From the NCBI GenBank assembly GCA_018296165.2, contig JACKQL020000019.1:744001-808000 (forward strand): 64,000 nucleotides of DNA, in the 5' to 3' direction. Under the pieces are notes generated by a model that was not told where the DNA came from, searched no databases, and was given only the letters and a program-made list of their open reading frames with translations. This document shows positions 11,950 through 23,393 of this stretch, in pieces. Position numbers and translations under genes: made by a program. Each line of letters begins with the position of its first letter. Position 1 is the stretch's first letter. Origin of the DNA: Termitomyces sp. T153. Its lineage: Eukaryota > Basidiomycota > Agaricomycetes > Agaricales > Lyophyllaceae.

Positions 11950-13590
11950 ATGACCTGTACGCCCCCATTGCCTAGCGCTAAGCATTTCGCTCCCTTGTCC
12001 ATAGAATCAAATATATCTGTTGCTGCTATTGATACTACGCCCAAAATGATAAGCCCCCCCTCAGACGTACAAAACCCACCTCCAGCTAAAGTCCCAGTTG
12101 GAAATATGCCTCCTAGCCCATGCCCCCAAAAATCCTTGCCTGGGAATGTTGTCTCCCCTGTTGCTACATTGTTGCTTCCACTCCTTCTGTCAACTCCTTG
12201 AAGCTACAGGTAAAAATCAAGACGACTGACACCCAACAGGTTTAAAGTGTTGTGGCCCTGCCTTGACAGTGGAGCAACAGGCCTCTTCCTCGATGCAGAC
12301 TATGTGCAATGACACTGTCTCACCACATGCCCCTTCTCTCATCCAATCCCTGTATACAACGTGGATGGCACACTCAATGAAGCTGGCTCCATTTGCTCTG
12401 TAGTGGATCTGGTGCTTTGCTACCAGAACCATTCAAAACACGCTGCTTTTGCTGTCACTAGTTTGGGGAAGCAAGACATGATCTTAGGATTCACCTGGTT
12501 GTGTGAACATAACCCTGAGATTGACTGGACTAAGGGCAAGGTGAAGATGAGCCATTGTTCCCGTTGTTGTCTGACCTGTGCGGAGGAGGCTCAGAAGGAG
12601 CATAGAGTAAAAGTCCGTGAGCACGCTGCTGTGCATGCTTGTCATGCAGGACATCTCCCTTTTGCTGATCTCAACCTTCTAAATCCCCCCCCCCTCTGGC
12701 ATTCCCTCATAGAGAGGCCCTCTACGAGGATGTCCGAGGTGTTGGGTGTGAACCTCAGAAGGAAGATGGATGTGAAGGGGACTTCGCCAGCATGCGCAAT
12801 CCAGAGTCTCCAGATGAGACCATTGAGGTAGGTGATAGGATCTATGCCATGACCCTCTGCCCTTCCCCTACAATAGCAGAGATCAGGGCTAGTCAGACAG
12901 CCTCTCAACGACTAGCCGAGGTGTTTGCGGCAAATTCCCAGCCCAAACCCTCTCGCAGCATAGTTCCACATCATCTACATGACTTTAAGGACATATTTTC
13001 CAAGGCATCATTTGATTCGCTCCCAGAGCCCAAGCAGTGGGTCCATGCAATTGAGCTGATACCGGATGCTGAACCCTCCAGTTGCAAAGTCTATCCACTC
13101 GCACCTCATGAGCAGGATGAACTGGATGCGTTCCTGCAAGAGAACCTCAGCTCTGGCAGAATGCGACCCTCTAAGTCTCCAATGGCCTCCCCAGTCTTTT
13201 TCATTAACAAGAAGAATGGGTCTCTGCATCTGGTTCAGGATTATCAAGTCCTGAATGCGATGATGGTAAAGAACCGCTATCCCCTACCACTCATCTCAGA
13301 ACTGGTCAACAACCTTTGAGGCGCATGATATTTCACTAAGTTGGATGTCCATCGGGGCTACAACAATGTGCGCATCAAAGAAGGAGATGAGTGGAAGGCA
13401 GCGTTCAGAACCAATCACAGACTCTTTGAACCTTTGGTAATGTTCTTTGGCCTCACCAACAGTCCAGCCACTTTCCAGACAATGATGAATGATATCTTCC
13501 ATGATCTGATTGCAGATAGTGTTGTTTGTGTGTATCTTGACGATATCCTTATCTATACCAAGACCCTAGAGGAACACTGTCGGATCACAC
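11950..13590 (+). pseudogene. Protease and reverse transcriptase N-terminal half of element B
   Basis: Retropepsin centre LDSGATGLFLD near 12264-12296, then the linker and RT fingers and palm: [54 protein letters not shown] (intact catalytic YLDD near 13531-13542). Stops at about 12201, 12310, 12831, 13318 and 13328 break the frame. The RT is then cut after EEHCRITR by a solo LTR. In life this polyprotein would cleave gag and copy element RNA into DNA. Confidence 0.82.
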
Positions 13591-13595
13591 GTATT

Positions 13596-13944
13596 TGTAA
13601 GGGCAACCTCTGGTGTGGTGGATCAGAGTCACGCAGCTAGCAGAGGGGAATCCAAAGTATATTAGCAGATTAAATGACGATACAATCAGTAACTAATCAC
13701 CTAGCAGAGGGGAATCCGAAGAGAACAAGTCTAAGGATCCCCGCTGCTTGGCGTGGCGCATCAACAGGCGTCGGAGGCATGGGAACTACTATACAGGTGA
13801 CCAGAGTTACTCCTAACCCTAGGGCAGTGATTGCTGAGGTAATACGGAGAACTCTGCAGTGCTGGAAAGAGCCACAGAGGCGTTGAACAAGCTGCGGAGG
13901 TGCTGGAACCAGTCACGGAGGTTGGAAATGGAAGTCCCCTGACA
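13596..13944 (-). mobile_element. Solo LTR of family A, reverse orientation, inside RT of B
   Basis: 349 bases that are the reverse complement of the A-type LTR (starts TGTAAGGGCAACC, ends GTCCCCTGACA). It is flanked by a perfect target duplication GTATT (13591-13595, 13945-13949). It splits the RT of element B between EEHCRITR and VLERLHQHQLYL. Only one LTR is present, so the rest of that element was lost by LTR-LTR recombination. Confidence 0.88.
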
Positions 13945-13949
13945 GTATT

Positions 13950-16247
13950 GTCCTGGAACGCCTCCACCAACACCAGCTCTATCTTAAGCCTAAGAAGTGT
14001 GAGTTTGAGCAGAGTAAGGTTGAGTAACTTGGTCTGATCATCTCTCATGGAACAGCAGAGATGGATCCAGTTAAAGTAGCAGGTGTAGCGGAGTGGCCAG
14101 AGCCAAAGAACAAGAAGGAAGTACAGGCCTTCCTAGGCTTTGTTAACTTCTACCAGAGGTTTATCCAAGATTTCTCTCACCATGCCTGCCCCCTTTTGGA
14201 CCTCACTGTCAAGGACATGGCATAGCAATGGAAGTCCGCACAGCAAGTTGCCTTTGACGCCCTCAAGCAAGCAGTGATCTCTAAGCCAGTCCTTGTATTC
14301 CCTGACGATGACTCCTCCTTCCGTGTTGAAGTGGATAGCTCTGACTTTGCCACAGGAGCAGTTCTTTCTCAGCAGTCTAAGGGGGATGGCAAGTGGCATC
14401 CTGTCACCTTCTACTCCAAGAGCCTTAATGCAGTAGAATGGAATTACAAGATCCATGACAAGGAGATGCTTGCCATAATTCAGTCCTTTGAAGAATGGCA
14501 GCATTTCCTTGTGAGTGCATGGCATAAGTTTGAAGTCTGGACAGATCACAAGAACCTAGAGTACTTCTGTACGGCAAAGAAACTTAATTGACGCCAAGCT
14601 CGATGGTCCTTGTATCTGGCTAACTTTGACTTATCGCTGCACCACAAACCTGGACAGAGCATGGGTAAGCCAGATGCATTATCTAGGTGAGCTGATCATG
14701 GCACTGGGGCAGGTGATAATGACAACATCATCCTCCTGGAGCCTGAGCTCTTTGCCATTCATGCTCTAGAAGGGATTGTGGCCCAAGGGGATGAGGCAAA
14801 CATTCTCAAGGACATCTGGCAAGGGAATTGAGAGGGCATGCAAGAGGACACAGTGGCCCAAGCTGCTCAGGCCTTGCGAGTGCAACAAGCCAGTGGGATA
14901 AAGTCAGTACATGCTGATGAGTGGGGTCTCCAGGATGGGCTTTTAACCTTCCAAGGATGCATCTATGTCCCTAACATTCCAGATCTTTGCCGACACATTG
15001 TAGAGCAACACCATGACTCACGCATAGCTGGGCATCCAGGCAGATGGAAGACACTGGAACTGGTATCCCGGAACCACTGGTGGCCTCAGATTTCCCAGTA
15101 TGTAGGCACCTACACCAGCACCTGTGACCTCTGTCTCCGCACCAAGCCCCGTCACCAGCCACTCATGGGTCAGCTCCACCCTCTCCCCATTCCAGCTGCC
15201 CGTTGGAGTGTTGCATCAGTAGACTTCATTGTGGAACTCCAAGATGCTCATGGTTACGACGCAGTAATGGTGGTGGTGGACCTTTATGGTAAACGAGCCC
15301 ACTTCATTCCTACCCATACCACCTGCTCAGCCCTGGGAGCAGCTAGTCTGTATTGGAAGAATGTCTGGAAACTCCACGGTCTGTCTGATGGGTATGTCTC
15401 TGATTGAGGCTCTCAGTTTGTGGCAGAATTTACTCAGAAGCTGTACCATTTGCTTGGAGTGAAGCTCCACACCACCACTGCCTATCACCCTCAGTCAGTG
15501 GAGCAGTATCTTCGTCTGTTTTGCAATGAGAGGCAAGATGACTGGGATGAGCTCCTCCCAGATGCAGAGTTCCAGTACAACAATCACGTTCACTCTTCCA
15601 CTCAGATGACTCCATTCTTCCTGGACACTGGTCAACATCCTTGCATGGGATTTGAACCTCAAGTGCGGCCTTCAGAAAATGGCTTAGTGAACAAATTTGT
15701 GGATAGGATGAAGAAGGCACAGGAGGAGGCAAAAGTGGCATTGGTCAAAGCAAGGGAGGACATGGCATGGTACTATGACTGGTGGCAGACACCAGCTCCT
15801 ATGTACAAGCCTGGAGACCGGATGTACCTGGACAGTTCAGACATAAAGACTACAAGACCATCACAGAAGCTGTCCCATCGTCATCTTGGACCCTTTGTGG
15901 TGGAGAAGAAGGTAGGGCCATTGGCATACCGGCTCAAGCTCCCTGCAGGCCTGCATCGACTGCATCCAGTCTTCAATGTAGTCAAGCTGTTCCCAGCTCT
16001 AGATGACCCTATCCCTGGCCATCGTCCTAATGCACCACCACCACCTGTCCTAGTGAATAATGAGGAGGAGTATGAGGTGGAAGAAATTCTTGATAGCAGG
16101 ATGTTCCGGGGAAGGCTACAGTTCAAGGTGAAGTGGAAGGGGTATGGCATTGAAGACATTTCTTGGGAACCACAGGCCAGTGTACACGCACCAGCATTAA
16201 TTCGGGACTTCTACCACAGGCACCCCAATGCACCTAAGGCAATCTGA
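13950..16247 (+). pseudogene. RT end, RNase H, integrase and chromodomain of element B
   Basis: Continues with LYLKPKKCEF, EVQAFLGFVNFYQRFI, the RNase H part (FRVEVDSSDFATGAVL, KIHDKEMLAII, WTDHKNLEYF), the integrase zinc region (HHDSRIAGHPG ... CDLC) and the first core Asp in VASVDFIVEL. The C-terminus has a chromodomain (YEVEEILDSRMFRGRLQFKV, KWKGYGIEDISWEP), which tethers such integrases to histone-marked chromatin. Stops at 14223, 14589, 14688, 14830 and 15405 interrupt it. The core segment with the catalytic Glu (NGQMEHVNQEL-like in element A) is deleted at about 15500. Confidence 0.87.
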
Positions 16248-16336
16248 GGCATCTACCCTGTCTCAGCAATTGATCAGGCAGTCCACAACTTTTTCTACCC
16301 AGTACGTCAAGATGCCGCACGCTAGAGGGGGGGTGA

Positions 16337-16761
16337 TGTCAGGGGACTGGATGTCAGGGGACTGCTCAGTCTAGACCTTTTGATTGTTTTCTTTATTCCG
16401 GGCCTACCACTCATTGTAGGCCTCCCATCTTTGGTCCACAGGTGCTTTTGACCAAGGGCTATCTTTTGGTTATATTTGTGTGAGGTCATGTACAGGGAGT
16501 TCAGAGATCAAGGCCAGTTATGATGGATTTCTATTTTCAGACCGGAGTCTGGATTTGAATGTTGTTGGCTGTTATTTCCAGAAGCTCTAGAGTAGATTTT
16601 CCGAACACTGGCATGGGGATCCTTAGACTTGTTCTCTTTGGATCTCCCTCTGCCAGGTGAGTAGCTAGAACTCTAGACCTTCTTGTAGATACTGAATAGA
16701 CTTTGGATTTCCCTCTGCCAGTTGTGTGACTTAGCCACAGCCTCCAGAGGTCACCCTTACA
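16337..16761 (+). repeat. Right LTR of element B
   Basis: 425 bases, the same length as the left LTR and differing by about 8 bases by eye. It is preceded by the polypurine run GAGGGGGGGTGA. Confidence 0.9.
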
Positions 16762-16766
16762 CCTGG

Positions 16767-17529
16767 ACCCCCCGCCTCTGGCATTCCCTTGTAGGGAGGC
16801 CCTCTACAAGGACAATTGGAGCAATGGCAGAGCCCTGGAGAGGGAGCATGGAGGGGAGTTTGGTAGTATATGTGAACCAGAGCTCCCAGACGAAGAAATA
16901 GAGGTGGGGGATTGAATTTATGCTACCACTGTCCACTCATTGCCCTCCGTTGCAGAGATCAGGGCTAGCCAGACTATGTCCCAGAGGCTGGCCCAGGCCT
17001 TTGCCACCAACGCTGCACCTCAAGAGTTCTGGGATGTAGTACTCCCCTACTTGCATGCGTTTGAGGATGTGTTCTCCAAGGCCTCCTTCAACTCGCTTCC
17101 AGAGCACAAGAGGTGGGACCATGCCATCAAACTGCTATCCAACTCAGCACCCTCCAGCTGTAAGGTCTACCCCATCATGCCCAGAGAGCAGGACAAGCTC
17201 AACACCTTCCTCCAGGAGAACTTGGACTCCAGTCATATCCATCCATCCAAATCCCCGATGGCTTCTCTGGTCCTCTTCATCAAAAAGAAGGATGGTTCCC
17301 TCCAACTGGTACAGGACTATCAGGTACTTGATGCCATGACAGTGAAGAATTGCTACCCTCTCCCCCTCATCTCCGAGCTCATCAACAACCTCCAGGGCAT
17401 GCAATACTTCACAAAACTGGATGTCTGGTGGGGCTACAACAATGTGCGCATTCAGGAGGGAGACAAGTGGAAGGCAGCCTTCTGGACCAACTGGGGACTG
17501 TTTGAGCCACTCATTATGTTCTTCAGTCT
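16767..17529 (+). pseudogene. RT N-terminal part of element A
   Basis: Element A resumes after B: PSVAEIRASQTMSQRLAQAF, KVYPIMPREQDKLN, PLPLISELINNLQG, FTKLDVWWGYNNVRI, FEPLIMFFS. The sequence parallels B throughout and stops at AGTCT, where the family-C solo LTR begins. Confidence 0.8.
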
Positions 17530-18700
17530 TGTCACAACCTGTCCCCTGGACCTCTGCCCATCATTCCCAACCTACCTGCTCCCCTAGAGCCTCCTCTGAT
17601 GCCCTGTCAAACTTACTCAACCCTACACACCCACTCTGGCTAACTCCGACACATCCTTGGCTAACTCCAGCAGCCCCTGGGCCAACTCCAACATCTTCTC
17701 CGCAGCTGCCAAATGCTTCCCTTGGATCTCCTGAGCCCCTGAAACCATTCCCTCACTGTTCCTGACTCCATCACACATCAACAACTCATCACCCTGGTTC
17801 CATTGACCTACTCCAGAGCATCACAACAACCTTGGGACAGCCTGTATTCCCAACTGATCCCATCAATATATCAATGCAGCCTGCCCCCTGATCACAACTG
17901 ACACCTGTCAACTCCACCAAGCTCTGCCAAGCCCTGCCACCACAGCCAACATCCCCCGGAGCTCCCCAGTAGTCAGTATATAAGTCATAGAGTAGCTCTT
18001 CATACTCTAGTCTTGATATTGCTTAACGTTACTTATGGTCTGATTGTTTCCTTCTCATGTTTTGTGTTTCATGTTACGTTTCTCTTACTCCCAGTCTCCC
18101 AGTCTTATCTCAGTTTCCCAGTCTTGTCTTGTCTCTATTCTGTTATTGTTCTTGTTATCATTTTGTATCTCCACCTGAATCTATCTTCAATCTTGTCTCA
18201 ATCTTGTCTCGACTCTGCCCCTTTCTGTTTAACTCCGTCTCATCTTGTTTGATCCGTTCCACCTATTGTGTTCAAGTCCTTTCCAACCCTAACGCCTTTA
18301 CAAACTCCACGCTTACAATTACAATCATCAACACATTCTTTCAACCTACTCCAGACCTTGCTATATGCTTAGCTCAGAACTCCATCAACTTCCATTGATC
18401 CCCCATCAAGCTCCAGCTCTGCTTCCATCACTTGTGTAGCCTCCGCTTCCTCTGCACCTACAATACTCGCTTATGGACTTGTACCTGGTGCCCTGCCAAG
18501 TCCGACTCTTTCCCCACAACTTGTCCCCGACTCCTCTGGACCACCTTGGACTTGCTTGGATCACTCCCCCTTGCTTATCCTCACAAGTCCCTTGTGTTTA
18601 GGACTTCTCCAAGTGCCCAGTTGTCAGTGCAGGGAATCATGTCTGCCTAGTAAGGATTTGCCCAGTGTAGCTGAGCCCCTGTGGTCAGTGGAACCTGACA
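17530..18700 (+). mobile_element. Solo LTR, family C, copy C1 (in RT of A)
   Basis: 1171 bases from TGTCACAACC to CCTGACA, flanked by AGTCT (17525-17529) and GGTCT (18701-18705), a 5-base duplication with one G-to-A change. It interrupts RT between MFFS and [14 protein letters not shown]. It contains a TATATAA box near 17976, as expected for an LTR promoter, and pyrimidine-rich DNA but no protein domain. Related copies lie at 49580 and 50999. Confidence 0.85.
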
Positions 18701-20712
18701 GGTCTCACCAACAGCCCAGCCACCTTCCAGACCATGATGAACAACATCTTCAGCAACCTTGTTGCAGAGGGTGTAGTGTGCATGTACCTTGACAACATCC
18801 TCATCTCCACCAAAATGTTGGAGGAACACTGTTGAATCACTTGTCTTGTCCTGGAATGCCTCCACCGGCACCAGCTCTACCTCAAGCCAGAGAAGTGCGA
18901 GTTTGAACAAACCTGGATCAAGTACCTTGGCCTGATGAGTGGCAGCACCTCCTGGAAGGTGCACGGCACAAGTTTGAGGTCTGGATGGATCACAAGAACC
19001 TTGAATACTTCCAGACAGGTAAGAAGCTCAATCGTCGGCAGGCCCAATGGTCCCTCTACCTTGTCAACTTCAACTTCTCCTTGCACCACAAGCTGGGTTG
19101 GAGCATGGGGAAACCTAACGCCATGTCTTGGAGAGCAGACCACGGAATGGGGGAAGGAGATAACAGTAACATCATGCTCCTCCGCCCTGAATTGTTTGCG
19201 ATCCAAAGCCATGGAGGGCCTCACTGTTGACGGAGCAGAGGCGGACATTCTCTGGGACATTCAACAGGGTAATAAGGATGGTTGACAGGAGGAGCTTGTA
19301 GTGCAGGCTGCTCAGACGCTGAAATTGGGGCATGCTATGGATGTCAAGGCAGTCTGCACTGACAAATGGGCCCTCCGAGATGGAATTTTGACCATATCTA
19401 TGTCCCCAACATCCCAGAGCTCTGTCGGAGGATCATGGAGCAACACCATGACTTCCACATTGCAGGGCACCCCAGGCAGCGGAAGACACTGGAGCTAATA
19501 TCATGGAACTACTGGTGGCCCCAGATGTCCCAGTACATTGGGTCCTACACCAGTATCTGCAATCTCTGCCTCTGGACCAAGCCCCAGTGCCAGCTCCCCT
19601 ACAGACAGTTGCACCTGCTACCGGTGCCTGTGGAGCGGTGGAGCATAGCATCTGTGGACTTCATTGTAGAGCTCCCCAACACCCACAGTTATGATGCGAT
19701 CATGGTGGTGGTGGACTTGTACAGAAAGAGAGGACACTTCATTCCTACCCACACCACCTGCTCCACCATGGGTGCTGCAAACCTGTACTGGAGGAACATC
19801 TGAAAGCTCCATGGCCTCTCCAATGCCTACATTTTGGATCAGGGACTGCAATTTGTGGCAGAGTTCACCTGCAAGCTCTACAGACTGCTCAGAGTAAAGC
19901 TCTACACCACCACTGCCTACCATTCTCAGTCCAATGGCCAGATGGAGCATGTAAACCAGGAGTTGGAACAGTATCTCCACCTCTTCTGCAACAAGTGCCA
20001 AGACAACTGGGACAAACTCCTCCCCAATTCCAAATTCCAGTACAACAACCATGTTCATGCGTCCACCCAATTCTCCCCATTCTTCCTCAACACTGGATGG
20101 CACCTGCGCATGGGTTATGAACCCTGGGCCTGACCCTTGGAGAATGAGGCAGTAAACAAATCTGTGGACTGAATGAAGAGGTCACAAGAAGAGGCCCAGG
20201 CTGCACTGGCAAAAGCAAAAGACGACATGGCGTGATACTATGACCATGGAAGGACCCCAGAGCACAGATATCAGCCCAGAGATTGAGTCTACCTGGATGC
20301 CTCTAACATTACAACCATCTATCCCTCAAAAAAGCTGTTACACCGCCAGTTAGGGCTGTTCACAGTGGAACAACAGGTAGAACCCTTGGCCTATTGACTC
20401 TGACTCCCCACAGAGATGTGCCAGCTTCATCCAGTGTTCAACATGGTCAAACTAACCCTGGCCCCTAAAGATCCTATCCTGGGGTAATGTCTGCCACCTC
20501 CACCACCCCCAGTGGAAGTAAATAACAATGAAGAGTATGAAGTGGAAGAAATCCTGGACAGCCATTTGTTCCAGAGATGACTACAGTACAAGGTGAAGTG
20601 GAAAGGCTATAGAATCAAGGATATTTGCTGGGAGCCACAGGAGAACGTACATGCCCCCAGACTTGTTAAGGAGTTCCATTGGAGACATCCAGATGCCCCA
20701 CACACCATATAA
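18701..20712 (+). pseudogene. RT end, truncated RNase H, integrase and chromodomain of element A
   Basis: RT resumes with [14 protein letters not shown] and YLDNILIST, so the second catalytic Asp is already lost. At about 18935 it jumps from IKYLGLM to EWQHLLEGARHKFEVW, missing about 450 bases that element B retains (RT connection and most of RNase H). The integrase follows (CRRIMEQHHDFHIAGHP, CNLC, VASVDF-like core, QSNGQMEHVNQELEQYL with the Glu) and then a decayed chromodomain (YEVEEILDSHLFQ, KVKWKGYRIKDICWEP). There are more than ten stops, mostly TGA. Confidence 0.82.
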
Positions 20713-20801
20713 GGAATCTACCCTATCTCACCAGCAGACTGAGCAATCAGGGACTACTTCTACCCCACACATTGAAACACTGCATGCTAGAGGGGGGGTG
20801 A

Positions 20802-21171
20802 TGTCAGGGGACTTCCATTTCCAACCTCCGTGACTGGTTCCAGCACCTCCACAGCTTGTCCAACACCTCTGTGGCTCTTTCCAGCGCTGCAGAGATCTCC
20901 AGAGCACTGCAGAGTTCTCTGTATTACCTCAGCAACCATGGCCCTATGGTTAGGAGTAGCTCCAGTCACCTGTACAGTAGTTTCCATGCCTCCGCCACCT
21001 GCTGATGCACCATGCCAAGCAGTGGGGATCCTTAGACTTGTTCTCTTCAGATTCCCCTCTGCTAGGTGATTAGTTACCAATTTGTATCATTGTTTACTCC
21101 ACTAATATACTTCAGATTCCCCTCTGCTAGCTGCGTGACTCCGACCCGCTGCTCTAGAGGTTGCCCTTACA
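20802..21171 (+). repeat. Right LTR of element A
   Basis: 370 bases, TGTCAGGGGACTTCC to CCCTTACA, followed by target duplication ATCAA. A guanine-rich polypurine tract lies immediately upstream. Confidence 0.9.
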
Positions 21172-22380
21172 ATCAAGGACTCAGAACTCTGTCAATCAAT
21201 TCAACCTGGTCCTCCCAGCTCATGTTCACTTAGTCAAGCCATTTTGCAGCCCATGGATGCCTTGCTCAAGCAGAATGACACATCTCAAATGTTTGTAAGG
21301 CAATGATTGAACTGTGTAATGTCTGAACAGAAGAAACCTCTCTGATAATGAGTATTGTCAAGGTGGGATAAGCCATTGGTAGACATTGAGAATTCTGTGG
21401 GTATTTGTTGCCACATGCAAGTAGTGAAAGAGTTCAAAGGAGGAATGCTGTACTCCCATTTCAAGGCAGTATAAGCAAGACTTGGTAGTAAACTGGAGGA
21501 GATTATGACCAATGTTGCTTGGTGATGCAAAGGCTGTCCTTTATGCCTGAAAAACTCTGTGAATTAAGTTTGTCATGAGTGTATTTGTCCATACACACAT
21601 ACTTTATGACAGTGTAAATTGTCATGGTATATAGGGGAGTGAATATCCCTGTCATTTCAGAGTATGCAAGGAAAATCCAGCAACAACAGATGACCAAGGC
21701 TCATCAGTCAGACAATATACATGTGAGGGGACATCAGCCGTGGATAGTCCAAGCCAGCGCCCGCCACTCACAACCTGACACTACCATCAGGAGGCGAGTG
21801 ACGAGCGAGCCGGTGCAAGGCACGGCAAGCAAGGGGCAAGCAATGACAAGAAGGCAAAGGCAGAGGGCAAGGCAGAAGGCAAGGGGCCACACTGGCTGAG
21901 CTCACAGTTAGGAACAATGAAGAAGCCCATGAACCATGCTATTGTTCAGGCTGGGGCTAGTCTAGCCCCAAGCCTGCCTTATATACTACAGGATTACTAT
22001 GTGATGACTAAGCAAGTCGGAGTAACTACTGATTAAGCCAGAAGCTGCTGACTACAGCCCATGACTAAGTATGGAGCCGATGACTACAAAGTATTGACTA
22101 ATCGGTCCAGTAGTATGAGGATCAGATAAGATAACAACAATAGATCAGATGTCAAGTCCGAAATACCTGGAGGCCGAGGAGCCGAGACAGAAAAGGAGTA
22201 AGGAAGGGTCCAGCGGTCCAGAGCCCAACTAGATAGAGTGTCAGTGCTTGCGAACTAAGCTGAACTAGGGTTGGAACATGGTCCGAGGACTGGTCCCCTT
22301 ACAATACATGCTACATGGAATATAGTAACCAACATACCTGTGCATAGGAGACTAATTTTCAAATACATAAGGATACTCTC
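21172..22380 (-). pseudogene. Multi-pass membrane protein, copy 3 (deletion pseudogene)
   Basis: Homologous to copies 2 and 4, but the codon matching the start ATG is ATA (near 22369). The exon with the ATLVIISSSLLPSLAYTAL helix is joined at about 21380-21415 directly to the last exon (YPTLTILIIREVSS), so the VWRAW exon and two further helices are missing. A solo LTR sits in what was intron 1. It cannot make the family protein. Confidence 0.75.
21722..22303. mobile_element. Solo LTR, family F, inside intron 1 of copy 3
   Basis: 582 bases beginning TGTGAGGGGAC and ending GTCCCCTTACA, so the ends are short imperfect inverted repeats of TG...CA type. It is flanked by a perfect 5-base duplication ATACA (21717-21721, 22304-22308). 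Copies 1, 2 and 4 lack it at this site. No coding sequence was found, and the orientation cannot be fixed. Confidence 0.8.
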
Positions 22381-23393
22381 TATTTCCTCACCCATACCCA
22401 GTAGCTTGATACATAATTCCATTACATAATTCTACTGATCAGAGGGCCTAGAGGACAATTGGTTTGGAAAGTGGGTAGAAAATGTAATGTTTGTTACTTT
22501 GAAGGTGGATATGAATGAACACCATAGTTCATGGGAGGGAATTTATAAGCTTCCAGCAGACAGTGGTAAGTGATCATGATATCAGCCACCTGTGCTAATG
22601 GTTAAGGTCCAGCATGGAGTAGTTAACAGAAGTGATTGTTCTCACTCCATGGTATCATCAGAATGTTCATCAGGAATGCTTGAGTCAACAATCTGGTTAT
22701 GATAATCATGGAGGAACATTCAACATCTGTCTTGATTCACTTGCTATGTGTGATGTTGAGAGCACAGGTTCTTGTGATCTCCTCCTGGTTTCCAGGTATT
22801 ATACCAAATGATACATCATAATGTCACACTTTCTCCCAGATGGTTAGCAGGATTGGAAATTATGTAAAGAGGCTGGCTAGATAGCCAGTATCCAGGCAAA
22901 AATATAACATTATAGGATTCACTTTCACAGGACATTCAATAGCAATTGAAAGAAATTAGGCTAAGTGTCAGTATGGTGCTTGACTGATATGATACATAAG
23001 CACATGGCAGAGTTCAATGATTAGTTCTCAATACAAGGATCATTTTTCCCATGCCTGCATAGGGTTGCATATGGGGCATAAGGAAACAATCATTCCTATT
23101 GACAGATTGCCTTTGGAACAGCTTGTACTTGTGGATACAGTAGACTTGGTACTTTTTGACAATTTGAAATCATGAGATCTAGTGTTCATGACAGTTGTCA
23201 TCCATCCTATCTCAGCATGGTCACTGGGACTAAATCCCTAGTACTTTGTTAAAAGCAATCAGTCATCTTCGCCAAGTTCCAATGAGTTCATACAGTGCAT
23301 TCATGTTGTCTACTATTATATTCCTGATGTAGTACATCTTATCCTGATCCAACCTTCATGCATATATGTAGTTGCCTTTCTCAGCTTCAACCA
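22381..23393. other. Spacer between copies 3 and 4
   Basis: The part next to copy 3 matches the upstream DNA of the other copies (for example the AGTGATCATGATATC region). The remainder is diverged spacer. No gene is supported. Confidence 0.5.

Larger units (their letters stand above)
10072..16761 (+). mobile_element. Ty3-type chromovirus element B, nested in A
   Basis: A complete 6.7 kb element with LTRs of 425 bases at both ends and all domains in Ty3 order: gag, protease, RT, RNase H, integrase, chromodomain. Flanks are TCTGG (10067-10071) and CCTGG (16762-16766), a 5-base target duplication with one change. A guanine-rich polypurine tract ends just before 16337. The LTRs differ at only about 8 places, so it is younger than A. 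It is nevertheless dead: pol has several stops, RT is split by a reverse solo LTR at 13596-13944, and the integrase lacks its catalytic Glu. Confidence 0.9.
7646..21171 (+). mobile_element. Ty3-type chromovirus element A, host of nested insertions
   Basis: A 13.5 kb interval bounded by direct LTRs that begin TGTCAGGGGACTTCC and end CCCTTACA. It is flanked by a perfect 5-base target duplication ATCAA (7641-7645, 21172-21176). Its own sequence is gag, protease, RT, a partly deleted RNase H, integrase and chromodomain. The interior is broken by element B (10072-16761) and by a family-C solo LTR (17530-18700). A guanine-rich polypurine tract (20789-20801) precedes the right LTR. Many stops, an altered RT motif (YLDN) and the RNase H deletion show it is dead. 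LTRs of about 90 percent identity make it the oldest layer of this stack. Confidence 0.9.

Noticed and set aside
13596..13944. Ordinary coding or inverted-repeat structure inside the RT of B
   Set aside because: It matches the reverse complement of the A LTR from end to end and has a perfect GTATT duplication, so it is a solo LTR.
7646..21171. Inverted ends TGTCAGGGG...CCCTTACA read as a DNA transposon
   Set aside because: The whole 370-base ends are direct repeats, the target duplication is 5 bases, and gag, RT and integrase lie inside, so these are LTRs.
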